NCBI GenBank assembly: GCA_963580455.1
Contig: OY756969.1
Span: 11,051,501 to 11,115,500 of the forward strand
Direction of reading: 5' to 3'
Length of the DNA stretch: 64,000 bases
Source of the DNA: Euonymus europaeus
Lineage: Eukaryota; Streptophyta; Magnoliopsida; Celastrales; Celastraceae
Shown here: positions 1 to 10,849 of the stretch, one piece after another
Layout of the letters: every line of letters starts with the position of its first letter
How positions within the stretch are numbered: the stretch's first letter is position 1
Program-made: the position numbers and the translations under genes
The notes under the pieces: model-generated
The model's input: only the letters and a program-made list of their open reading frames with translations
The model's database searches: none
What the model was told of the DNA's origin: nothing

Positions 1-1840
1 GGACACTTCAGGTAGACTAATAAAATGGTCGATAGAGCTTAGCAAGTTCGACATCCACCTCGAACCCAGGAAAGCCATCAAAGCCTAGGCGCTTGCAGAT
101 TTTATCACTGAGTGTGAGCCTCCACTCAAGGATGAATATAAGAAACCATGGGAGCTATTTGTTGATGGATCCTCAAATCAAGAAGGAAGTGGGGCAGAAA
201 TCCTACTTCTCGGACCGGGAGGCATACATACCGAACACGCTCTTTGGTTCCAGTTTAAAGCCTCAAACAACAAGGCAGAATATGAAGCCCTCATTGCAGG
301 TCTTAAACTAGCAATAGAACTTGAGTAAAATACCTGATCATTAATAGTGACTCGTAGCTCGTGACCGAGCAAGTGAAAGGCGAATATGTGGCGAAGGGTT
401 CTAACATGATCATATATCTCTCCAAGGCTAAGGAGCAAATGGGCAAAATATCAAAAGTAGAAATAATAAGAGTGCCCCGAGAGAAGAATCAACAGGCCGA
501 TGTACTGGCTCGGTTAGCCTCGGTTACAAATTAAGAAGAAGCAAGTTTGGTAAGGATCGAAATCCTACCAAAATCGAGCATAGCGATCAAAGCCATCACC
601 GAAATCAGTTCAGGACGGTCTTCAATGGACCCCATAAAGCGTTCCTCAGTGAGGGAAAGTTTTCAGAGGAAAAAAATGAGGCAAGGAGTCTCCGAGCAAG
701 AAGCGCGAAATATTCCATCATACAAGGTGATTTTTACATAAGATTTTACACCCTTCTGTATCTCAAGTGTCTTGCTCCTAGAGAATCCGATTATGCTCTC
801 TAGGAAGTCCATGAAGGGATATGTGGGAGTCATACGGGGGCAAGGACTCTAGCCAATAGAGTCTTAGAATGCGAATATTATTGGTTGACCATTAAGAAGG
901 ATGCCAAAGATTATCTCAAAAGATGTGATAAGTGCCAACGTCAAGCTAACACACCTCATTTACCTCTAGTCGAACTAAAGAGTATACAAAATCCATGTCC
1001 ATTTGCACAATGGAGACTCGATTTTTTTGGACCTTTTCCTTGAGCAATAGGACAAAAGACATTCCTTATTGTGGCTATGGATTACTTCACAAAGTAGGTA
1101 GAAGCTGATCCACTAGCAACCACCACCGAACACAAAGTCAAGGACTTCATCTGGAAGATGATCATATGCCGATATGGGATACCTCGGGTAATCATCACTT
1201 ACAATGGACGACAGTTCATCGATAATTCCATTCGAGAGTTTTGCAAAGATCTTGGAATCAGTCTTAGAATTACTGTTGTCGCCCACCCATAGGCTAATGC
1301 ACAAGTAGAGGTCACAAACCGAATAATCCTACAAGGCCTTAAAGCTTGTCTAGACCAAGCAAAGGGAGAGTGGACCGAGCAGCTACACAACGTCCTATGG
1401 CTTATAGAATGACACCAAGAACCTCAACTGGATAAACGCCTTTCTCACTTACATATGAAACTGAAGCAGTCATTCCTATTGAAATCGGTGTTCCTCGGGT
1501 TGAAGGGTTTATTGAGAACGAGAACAATGAGTTACTCCTTAACATTCTTGACTCGAGGAAACTTGAAAAGAAGCTCGGATCCGAGTAGTGGCTTACAAAC
1601 AATGAACAGTCCGGTACTTCAACAAACGAGTCCGAATAAGAAAATTCTTAGAAGGAGATTGGGTCTTGAGGAAGGCTATAGTAGCTGGCAAACACCTAGG
1701 CAAGCTCGGGGAGTCATGGGAAGAACCATATCGAGTTATTAGAGTCAAACTCGATGTAATTTACAAGATTGAGGATCTCGATACACCAAGGGAGATGAGA
1801 CCTTGGAACGCAAAAAACCTCCGCCGATATTATATTTAAG
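1..1840 (+). pseudogene. Tat-lineage Ty3/gypsy pol remnant: RNase H and integrase
   Basis: This is the 3' part of a gypsy polyprotein and is already open at the window's left edge. Conceptual translation gives a connection segment, then an RNase H of the plant 'archaeal-type' kind (VDGSSN about 160-180; NNKAEYEALIAGL about 270-305), typical of the Tat lineage. Integrase follows: a zinc-binding CDKCQ near 930, the first catalytic Asp in LDFFGPF near 1020, and the later VEVTNR helix near 1310. Several in-frame stops and frame changes (after about 327, 533, 1040, 1095, 1290) make it a pseudogene. The second integrase Asp, expected before NGRQF near 1200, is replaced by Tyr. The coding trace ends at about 1838. 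Family is confident; the Tat assignment is supported by the antisense ORF downstream. Confidence 0.85.
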
Positions 1841-2400
1841 TTTTGTTTCCTAGTGTTTGTTTAGCTCTAAATGTTTACTTTTAACAATATAGCATATCCC
1901 TTGCACGGGACCTAGAATTTCTTTTAACTAAACTTGACATGTTTACGACCGAACATTCCTGCTCAGAGCTTATCGTAATACTGGGTCCAAGGAATTAAAT
2001 CAATTGGCATTACAACTCGGATTGCTAAGCTACAATGCTCGGCTCATCAATTTTACTTTTAATCATAGCTAAGCAATTGTCGGCTACGATGATCGAGCAA
2101 ATGAGTACATCACAACTAAAAATAACTAAGTTACAGTGGTTTTCTTGGATAACTGTTACAACCTGTTATGTGGGTTACAATGGTTAAGTTAAACAAAATC
2201 TATGATTCTAAGGTGCAATGCTACTACAGATTAACCGCGAAGAAAGATGGTGGTTGTTACAGTAAGAAAGAAAATTATACTACAACAATACGAGCATAGC
2301 AATGATAATATTAGCGATTAATAATATTAAATAAAGTAATGAAACTGTCATTACAATGCGAGGAAAAATTTAAAAGAAAAAAGGGGGGAATTCATTAAGC
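1841..2400. other. Tat element spacer between pol and antisense ORF
   Basis: No coding potential was recognised here. The stretch is AT-rich, with loosely repeated motifs such as CTAAG..ACAATG and CTCGGCT near 2020-2100. It sits where Tat elements carry a non-coding spacer between pol and the antisense accessory ORF. No LTR boundary could be placed. Confidence 0.4.
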
Positions 2401-2430
2401 TTCTTCTTGAGGAGATCGGAGAGGAGAGCT

Positions 2431-3874
2431 CTACTTCTTAGCTTCATGAAGCTTCTTTGGGGAGCGATTAGCAGAAGGAGATGTGGTTGTAGGAGCAAGG
2501 GTAGAAGGATCACCTTCAATATCGACATAGACATCTATGACCTCTTCATAGGCATCCTCACCAACCTCTTTCAGTTCCTGATATTGCTTGTAAGCAATTT
2601 GATGATCCACGTCCACTTCATCCTTCCCGACCAGGTAGGGACATATCTCGTCCAACTAAAGAAGGGATAGAAATTCCTTTGAATCTTAAAACTCTTTAAG
2701 ACCGAGCTGCCGACCCTCATCGAAAGCCCAGGCTCATTCGGACTCAGCAATGGAGGAGAGTCTGTTGATCTTCTCTTCGGTCGAGGACAGTGATGTTAGC
2801 AGTCTCCTCGGCCTCCTTGGACTTCTGTAACTCCTGCCGACAAAAAGTTAAAACTTTCTCAGTACGGTCTAGGGCACCTTTGACAAGGAACATATCCCGG
2901 TCATAGCTGTTAAACCTGATGGTCGTGTCCTTGACATTCAAGGTAAGACCGCCATAGAGGGAAGTTGGTTGTGTTCATACAAATGAGAATAAGGTTAGTT
3001 ATCCTAGACCGATCAAAATGATAAAGGAAAAATACAACTAAAAACACAAACGAGCACCAACCTCAGCCAGCTTCGTCATCACTCCGTATACCCTCGCCTC
3101 AGTTTATAGCTCCAAGATGCGCTGTTACTCAGATGGAGGGGCAAAATTTTCAACCATTTCAGTACCACCCCCGAATTGGTGACATTTTTAGATACCCTAA
3201 CATCCCATTGAGGGTCATGGATGTCAGCCATGATTAGTGGAGAGGATGCAGACCGAGTAGTCATAGTTTGGGCAGGAGGAGGAGAGACTTGGACAAAACC
3301 CAGGGTAGCCAATACTAAAAGAGGACCAATAGCCAAGCCCTTGGCCCTGTCATGAGAGGGAGTAGGTTTCCTTGGCCTCTTTGAAGCGTCAACAGAAACA
3401 TCCTTACCTTTCCTCTTTTTGGTGAGGAGGTCGGTCTTTTTCTACATATTGGCATAAGCCTGAACAGCTGACATATCTACATCAAACCGAGGAGAAACTC
3501 AATAAAACATCATTGAATGGAAAAGACCTAGAATAAAATGAGACCCCCACCTTGCTTGGCTTCTTGGACCGAGCTGCTCCGGTAAAATTCTTGGTAGAGC
3601 AAACAAATACATTACTAGTGGGAGAGAATATGTCCTTAAGAGAGGTATACCAGTCAAACTCCTCTATCGATATCTCGGGCGTTTGACAAAATTTACTATA
3701 CTTGGGGAACACCCAGTGGATTGGAAAGGGAAAGTCCTCATCCTCGGCTAGAGGACCATTGACAAAAATATACATATTCTTCCATTCATGATTGGAAGAG
3801 GAATAGTTGGGGGCACACAAACTTTTCTTAAACTTAAAATAACAAAGACCAAGATTGGCGGGAAATAAAAACAT
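2431..3874 (-). pseudogene. Antisense accessory ORF (aORF) of Tat element, Transposase_28-like (PF04195)
   Basis: This is a multi-exon frame on the strand opposite to the neighbouring pol, as known for Tat/Retand/Grande-type elements. Exon 1 (3874 to about 3517) resembles the N-terminal PF04195 'putative gypsy type transposon' domain: LGLCYFKFKK, then NHEWKN and FPIHWVFPKYSKF. A GT donor lies at the KKPSK|GTGGGG junction near 3517. A second exon (about 3476-3064) is basic (TKKRKGKD) and has an in-frame stop near 3448. A third (about 2960-2431) is coiled-coil-like (KEAEETANI) and ends in an acidic, Ser/Pro-rich tail. The function of these proteins is not established. Stops and frame breaks argue against an intact gene; exon borders are inferred. 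Confidence 0.6.
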
Positions 3875-4470
3875 TCATAATCAAGTGAACTAACAAACCC
3901 ATGTTTTTTTAGTGTTAATTATTTACATTTCCATGAACAATAGTTTAGAAGGCATGCATGGTTCAACTATATGTTTCGTAAAAGAAATTCAGGAAGAGCA
4001 ATTAATAATAGAGTGAGAATTGCATCTTTCGAAAGAATTTATGAGTAAACGAAATTACAAAGACAGAATACCCAAAATTAAGGACACTTAAGAGCAAATA
4101 TACTGGAAAATATGATGAAATTGTTGTGAGTTATTTCTAGAAAACTGCTTGAGAGGAAGTGCATGATGTAAACTGTGAATGTCTCTACATGATAATAATG
4201 ATAAGTTTTAAAGGCAGTAAAGTGATAAATGCCTATATAAGGTTTAAAGGCAGATAGTGTTCCATTAGAAATATGATTAAGAGGCAAAGAACAACAATAG
4301 AAATTGACCTATAAAAAATACAAATTGGGCACATAATATTATACAACAAAAAAAACTTTAATTACAGAGTGATACATACCTTACTTGCGGGTTACAAACT
4401 CTTCCTGATATGTTTGATCTACTGTGGTTTGTTAACTTAAATATTAATTGTACATGACATTCATGTTAAA
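3875..4470. other. AT-rich, no gene recognised
   Basis: The stretch contains only short open frames without recognisable domains. No LTR end for the Tat element was found here, so that element is truncated or its 3' LTR has diverged. Confidence 0.4.
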
Positions 4471-4479
4471 TACATAATA

Positions 4480-4740
4480 CAATAACTTAAAAATGATTAA
4501 AAAATAATATGTACGATTAATTAATAAGCATATCTGCCAATGCTTTAAGAGGTAAGAATAAGAAAAAGTATTAGATCTAATAATCAGAATGCATCTGAAT
4601 ATATCATATATCCACAATTGCGATTGTAGAGTTAAATAACTCCATGGCAATTCATGAAAGTGCTATTGCCTTTGTACATTCACATAACAACTAGGACACA
4701 CTGGTAAAAGAAGCAAGTTTGTACATTACAAGTACATCTG
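4480..4740. repeat. Dispersed repeat, copy A
   Basis: The segment around GAGTTAAATAA..CATGGCAATTCATG and ACACTGGTAAAAGAA..CAAGTTT recurs at 7380-7658 and, more diverged, at 14590-14880. All three are in the same orientation. The left half (GCCAATGCTTTAAGAGGTAA) matches the 14630-14660 copy. Family not recognised; it may be an old non-autonomous element or a segmental duplication. Confidence 0.6.
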
Positions 4741-6605
4741 AACTGACCTACATTTCTTATGAACAGCCGAACAACTATATTGACGAGGTAGAAGCCAGGT
4801 ATGGTGTTCCCTACCCATACCAACTTGTGGGTAAGGATGAGTCTCTTTTTTACCCTAATCGAGGTGAGTTTGCTATCTCACATAGATCACTTCAAGTAGG
4901 TGATAGGATTCCCTTCCCATCAGCCATTACAAGCCTCCTTCATCGGTTCAATCTTTTTCCAGCTATCCTAGCACCAAATTCATGGCACCTCCTTGGAAAC
5001 ATTCTTTGTCTCTCCCATAGGCATCATCTTGATATCTCCACGTGGGTAATCCAACACCTCACTACACTGTGCCACCTCCTTAACTCTCCAGGCCTGTTTT
5101 ACCTCAAGTTTAAGCAAGGGCTAAAATCTCCACTATATAACCAATCACTAAAAGTGGAAAAACTCGTACATTACAGGTCCCTCTTCCTCATGGAGAGGAA
5201 CTTCCTTTCCATACCACCTGGTTGGTTCTCCTTACCTATCGTTTAACCACAATCCCCAATTGAAAGAGGAAAAACATAAACTTTATAAGGCCTAGAAAGA
5301 ACTCCTCATCGTTGGGGCTGATACCGACATGAAGTTAAGCTTACAGGACTTCTCGGTCTCTAATTTTTGCTATGGGTCTCGTCAAGGTTTGTTTTATGTT
5401 ATTTTTTAATTTTTAGTTAGCATCGTTAATCGGTCTATATTTGACTTGTTGTGATGCTCTACATTTATGGCTGACTTGTCAGAGTACATGGCAATGAATG
5501 CAGCTCCTACTTCTCGGCAACAAAAGAGGAAGAAACCAACCAAGGGCAAGCAGCCCAAGAGACCACATGTTAGGGCTACGAGGGAGACTAGGGATGCTGA
5601 GATAGCCCTTATTGGCGCCACCACCTCAGTCACCACTGTGACTCATAATGCTCCTCCTCCTCGTTTAGCAACTTCTCAGCCAGGGGTTACTATCCTTGCT
5701 TATCAAGTGAACGATCCCCTTGTAGGGCCAATTACCGAGGAGGACTTTGCTCGGCATGCTCCTCATTGTGGCGTCAATCTAACTAACTGAGTGGCTACCA
5801 AGATGCTAATGCACCTTGCCACCCCTACTGACTACGACAGGTTGTCTGGCTTTACTGCCATGAAATATCTTACTCAGATGAACTCCCTCTTCATGCAGGT
5901 ATCACCTTGTACCTAAGCTCCGTCTATGAATTTTTAGCCAAAATTTTCTAACTTTTTTTTCTCTTTTTCTTGCAAACTGTCTTGCACCTCTCTGCTCTCC
6001 CTTCTAGCATTGCTCGGTTTGCTTATGAGGAGACCGTGCAAAGAGAGAGGGCTAATGCAGTTGAGGAACGGGGCACCAAGTCAAAGAATGAGCTGAACTT
6101 GGTGAAGGACGAGATGGAGAAGGTGCTACAAGCTCATGCTGCACAAGCTGAGAAGGCTCCTCAACAAAAGAGGGAGCTGAGAGAGAAGGTGGGCTCCATC
6201 GAGCATAATTTGAAGAACACAGAGGAGACTTACCAATGGCTTCTCTATGATGTCGAGCAACAAACCATCCACAGGTTTAAAGACTCTGAGGAGTCCAAGG
6301 TTGCCTTAAAAGAGGAAGGCTTCTATGGCTTCCATGGAGGTGCCAAAGAGTCCAGGAAGTTTCTCTCCAAGGCTGGTCTGGACTCCTTTATCCTAACTTC
6401 CTTATGCCCCTCTTTCATGGGGAAGGACCATCTTGAAGAGTCCAAAGAGGAGATCCTTGAAGCCTCTAGAAAGGCAGAGCAGAGGAGGAAAATGGGGCTG
6501 GCTGAGGAGGATGTGTTTGATGAGGAGGTAGAAGTAGTAGAGGAGGAGATGGTGCATATTGAGGATGAAGCACTGGTGGACCCAGCTCTTCTTCCCTTAT
6601 TTTAG
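4719..6605 (+). pseudogene. Second Tat-type accessory ORF, Transposase_28-like
   Basis: This is a copy of the same accessory ORF class as 2431-3874 but on the opposite strand, so it derives from a different Tat insertion. Exon 1 (to 5246) carries the family signatures DEVEARYGVP, PNSWHLLGNI and GLFYLKFKQGL. Exon 2 (about 5467-5899) is Lys/Arg-rich at its start (KRKKPTKGKQPKRP). It has an in-frame TGA at 5788 and then continues to a GT donor after ATGCAG near 5899. Exon 3 begins after an AG near 6007 (IARFAYEE) and encodes a long charged coiled coil with an acidic tail (EEVEVVEEEM). The Met at 5970 lies in the presumed intron and is probably not used. Homology to the other copy is clear in exon 1; function unknown. 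Confidence 0.65.
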
Positions 6606-6756
6606 CCTACCAAGGAAGCAACCCTGCCCGATCCAAGCAACGCCCTCCTACCTGGAGAGTCAAGCTCTGGGCTCCCCCCAGAAGGCCTTTAAATTATAAT
6701 TAGTTCTTCTACTTATAATATTTTTTTGCAACTTTTATATGTTCGGTAAGATAGAG

Positions 6757-6962
6757 GTGTCATCCTTGTCAGTAGGCCAACCAGGCTCCCCGGAACCTAT
6801 TTTCCACAAGACATTTTCAAGATTAATATTTTACACGTCTTGATAAACTAGGATGTGATCCTTGTCAGTAGGCCGATCAGGCTCTCCAGTAACTCTTTTT
6901 TCACAATACTTTCAGAAGTCTTCGGTATTGTACAATTCTTGAGAGGACTGGGAAACCATCCT
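6757..6962 (+). repeat. Tandem repeat of about 96-100 bp downstream of Tat aORF
   Basis: The string CCTTGTCAGTAGGCC starts near 6763 and again near 6859. A third unit begins at about 6957 and is cut after CATCCTT, where an LTR-like sequence starts. Short tandem repeats next to the antisense ORF are usual in Tat elements. Confidence 0.7.
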
Positions 6963-7380
6963 TGTAACGCCCCAATCCATGAAAACCAATTTGTTACCCC
7001 AACATGTAGTGTTACTCTAACAGAACTCTAAGAATCACTATAAATAAAGTAGTCTCTTAATTACTAAGTGCTCAGCCTCCAATAACAATATATCATAACA
7101 TACCAACATCATCAAATAATCCCACAATGAATACTCAGTATTAAATCCGCGATAAACCGTTTATTCATAAATTCTAAGACGCCAAACAAAATACTCAAAT
7201 CATTTATTCTGCTAACTATTTCCCCGAACGAGCCACCTCTACATGAGCACCTCACTGAGGATCCACGCCATCACCATTAACAGCAAATTCAGCATACTCA
7301 TCATCACCTGCGTCACAGAACATAATGAGCCAAGGCCCAGCAAGTAACATCTTTATGCATGGATGCACATGAGTTCATTC
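6963..7380. repeat. LTR fragment, gypsy type
   Basis: It begins TGTAACGCCCC, a common start for plant gypsy LTRs, exactly where the preceding tandem repeat is interrupted. No matching second LTR, primer site or internal region is present, so it is a solo or truncated LTR. The right border is uncertain; the sequence passes into dispersed repeat copy B at about 7380. Confidence 0.5.
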
Positions 7381-7658
7381 CTTAAGAAAACTTTGCCAAA
7401 ACCTTGTTGGTAGGAATATTTTGGTAATATGAGAGTTAAATAAATCCATGAAAATTCATGCAAGTGCTACTGCCTTTTCGCATTCACATAACACGTATCA
7501 CACACTGGTAAAAGAATCAAGTTTATATACTGCAAGGATAATAAGCACTTTGGTAAATGGCAGTATTATTGAAGTTTACTTTCATGGATGTGAAAAAGAT
7601 CTTAACAGTTGCATTCATACAATTTTTGCTATGGTAAATGGCAGAATTTATCAAGTTT
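7380..7658. repeat. Dispersed repeat, copy B
   Basis: It matches copies A (4480-4740) and C (14590-14880) over GAGTTAAATAAATCCATGAAAA and the following CATGCAAGTG segment. It contains an internal near-duplicate of GGTAAATGGCAG (7552 and 7633). The CACTA element was inserted at its right end. Confidence 0.6.
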
Positions 7659-8039
7659 CACTACAAGAAAACTAGGTTATAGTGACAAGAAGTATGTGAC
7701 GATATAATAACTTGTCACTGAATATAGACATTCAGTGATAACAAATATATCTCGTCACAGGTTAAAAGTTTTCGTGACAAGATTTGTAAGTAGTCACAAA
7801 AACTTCTATTTTTAGTGACAAAAACAAATTTTTGGTCACAAAAAATTGTTACTAAATAATAATTTAATTTGGCGCAAAATTTTCAATTGAATGTCGCCAA
7901 TTGACAGTGACCCCTATTTTTTTTGTCACTAAATAGTATTAGTGATATTATTAATTGTCACAAAAATAATTTTTAATTTAAAGAATAATTAAAAATTGGC
8001 TTAACATAAAAAAAATCTAAAACCTAATTAATCTTCCTT

Positions 8040-9640
8040 TGCGCGAACTCCTTTTACGCTTCTACCATTATGCCGCTTTCTTCTTCCCCCCTTCAATTCA
8101 GTTCACTGAGATTCTCGCGTTCTGATCTTTCTTCGTGGCTAGTACGTACCGAGCCATCTTCCGCTCCTGCCGTGAAACAACGCCGGTGCCATAAACTTTG
8201 ATCTCGCCTAATCAGATATAATCTCCGTGGTCCATTCTCTCTGCATCAAGGTAATTTATTTGGTATATTTCTATTTTCTTTTCTCTTTTTCGATTTGGGT
8301 TTAGTATTGTTTAGTGGATTGATTTCTAGAGATAGTCTGGCTGTGCTTGGAAGAACTCCACCAATTCTCTTCTAAAAACCCCAAAAGCAACCCCTAATTA
8401 ACAACATAATTTCTTTGCTATTCTTCTTGCCCTTCTTTTTCTATGAGGTGTAGTAATAGATCATGTTATTGTGGTCTATTGGTGACTTCTTTGTCTTGTT
8501 TCTGGTCAAGTGCGGCTATTTCTTAGTTTTAGGAGCTTTATATATAGAACAGATTCTTTTAGCGTATTTGGGTAGGAGCTAATTCTTGGAAATTTTGCTT
8601 TGCATGTTTCCTAATCTGGTGCAATTTCTATGTGCCTTTTTATTCTTGCTGATTATACTTCTCATATTACAATTTCCTAATTTAAAATTTTTTATTCTGT
8701 TATTTGTTTTTTTTCAGCTGCACTGACTCTGTTTGATTGGAAACACTTTAAACATGACTCTTTCTGCTTAGCCATCACAAGGTTAGCTAATGTTTTCCCA
8801 TGATTTTTTTTATTTGTCGTTATATACCTTTTCCAGGCTCTCATGTTGTGATTATACAAAAAAAACTATGTTGTTTATGTTATTATGCCCACACATTTTT
8901 GTTTCCAGTTCTATTTGTGCTTTATCTATGTGTTTTACACACTGGATATCATTTTTCTCTCATTGTGGTTATGAACAAGATGATGGCCTACTTATTTGTA
9001 TTTATTCATGCTTGCATTTTATTGTCCTCTGATTTGTACATCTTTCATTTGATGTCTTTGTTGCAGTTGGAAAGTTTACTCTTTGTTGCAGCTGCAAAGT
9101 TTACTTTTTGTTGCAGCTGGAAAGTTTACTCTTTTAGCTGCAATAGGTTATCGCGAGCCTCCAATACCGATAAGTATTTGTCGAAAGTCATACCGAGCAT
9201 AATAGTCTTTCCTCCAAAAGGTAAATTTTGAGATTCCATTTCATTAGGCATCATGATATCATTTAATGATCTATCCAATGCTAACTTAAAGAATTAGTGG
9301 TTCCAGTCGTAAACGAGATCCACTCAACAGGATTCAATATTTATACCTCACAAATGGTATAGGCTTAGCCTTAGCCTCTAATGTTTTCTTATTACTTTGA
9401 GATTTTAGTTTTATTATCTTGTTGTGTTTGTTCTCTGTTTTTATTGTGCTATTAAGTATTATTTAACGTCCTTCCAAATAGTAATGAGAACAACAATTAT
9501 ATATTGTTTTAACATGTGCAAGGTAGATGGAATATTTACTACATGTCTTCAATACATTGGAGTACATCTTATCAAGTGTTCGACCCTTTTTAGATTGTGG
9601 TTGTGTTTTTGGATCTTGGTGGCTCTTTATTAGTCTGCAG
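8040..9640 (+). other. CACTA 5' non-coding region
   Basis: No recognised coding sequence lies between the left subterminal repeats and the TNP2 remnant. The stretch is T-rich, like an untranslated leader with introns. Open frames at 8790-9231 are hydrophobic and match nothing I recognise. A perfect-length 25-bp triplicate occupies 9061-9135. A partly duplicated segment (CTCTTTATTAGTCTGCA, 9623 and 9675) lies just before the transposase homology. Confidence 0.5.
9061..9135 (+). repeat. 25-bp tandem repeat, three copies
   Basis: Units start at 9061, 9086 and 9111. All share TTGCAG.TG.AAAGTTTACT and differ at only a few positions. Confidence 0.85.
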
Positions 9641-9699
9641 CAGTAGAGCCACCAAGATCATTTTGGGCAAGATGCTCTTTATTAGTCTGCAAGCAAGCG

Positions 9700-10771
9700 T
9701 ACCAAGATCGCTCACAAGGTTTTGCGGCATTTTCCATTAAAGTCAAGGCTCCAAAGGTTATTCATGTCAAAAAAAATTGCTAAGGAGATGAGATGGCATA
9801 AAGATAAGTGCACTGATAATGATGACGTAATGAGACATCCAAGAGACTCAATAGCTTGGAAATCGTTTGATGAACAACATCCGTCATTTTCTGCAGATTG
9901 TAGGAATGTTAGGCTCGGTCTTGCAAGTGATGGGTTCCAACCTTATGGAAATATGAGTGCATCTCATAGTATTTGGCCAGTGGTTCTAGTTCCGTATAAT
10001 TTGCCGCCATGGATGTGCATGAAACAGCCTTACTTCATGATGACACTTTTAATTCCTTGACCAAAGTGTCCAGAAAATGACATTGATGTGTATCTAAAAC
10101 CATTAATTGAAGAGTTACAAGACTTATGGGAAGATGGAGTACATGCATATGATGCTCATACACAACAAAATTTCAAATTACGTGCTGCTGTTTTGTGGAC
10201 AATCAATGATTTTCCAGCGTACGGAAATTTATCAGGGTGGATGACGAAAGGAAAATTAGCATGTCCTTGCTGCCATAAGGATACTTCTTCACTTTCCATA
10301 CGTAGCGAGTTATGTTACATGGACCATCGACGGTGGTTGCCATTTGTGATGGCATGTCAAACAAAACAAGTATTTTATGTAGAAGACATTACCAAAAGTG
10401 ATTGGCTTGTCATCGTTAAGACAAATCCACGTGACCTATACAACATGCCACCAAAAAATGATGCAAGATTAGATGATTCTGATGTTGACTCTTCTTTGAA
10501 TGAAGAAGATGCGTACCAGGAAGAGGAGTTCCATTGCACTTTTGATATGTCTCAATCCTTAGACAAAGGTGACATCAATGTCACCCTTACTAGGGATGAT
10601 ATAGAGCCCAAGTTTGTTGGCATCAATGCAGTTGATTACATGGAGAATACAACTTCTGAAAATTTTATTAATGATAGTTCAGATGATGAAGACATGACTG
10701 ATGGATTGCATAATGTAGATGATAATTATGATGTTGGATTTTCGTCTAGTGGATATATTTCTGATGAATAA
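9700..10771 (+). pseudogene. CACTA TNP2 transposase remnant fused to DUF4216-like tail
   Basis: Homology to Transposase_21/TNP2 (PF02992) starts just upstream of KVLRHFPLKSRLQRLF (9716) and runs through RHPRDSIAWKSFDE, RNVRLGLASDGF, SIWPVVLVPYNLPPWMCMK and the CPCCHKD zinc-like motif near 10262. A TGA at 10058-10060 replaces a conserved Gly codon after LLIP; the frame then continues unbroken to 10771. After MDHRRWLP (about 10340) the protein jumps straight to a C-terminal segment (QVFYVEDI..DWLVIV..NPRDLYNMP) resembling DUF4216, then an acidic tail. The central and later catalytic part of a normal TNP2 is missing, so this is an internally deleted derivative. Confidence 0.85.
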
Positions 10772-10849
10772 ATTATCATTTTATTTTTTTGTGATTCTAA
10801 TACACCGTTACTAGAAATAGCAAATTGGCTTTAAACCTTTTTACAGTAC

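Noticed and set aside
8790..9231. Overlapping hydrophobic + frames that look like membrane proteins
   Set aside because: They lie in T-rich CACTA leader sequence, overlap each other in two frames, and have no recognisable domain; composition alone explains them.
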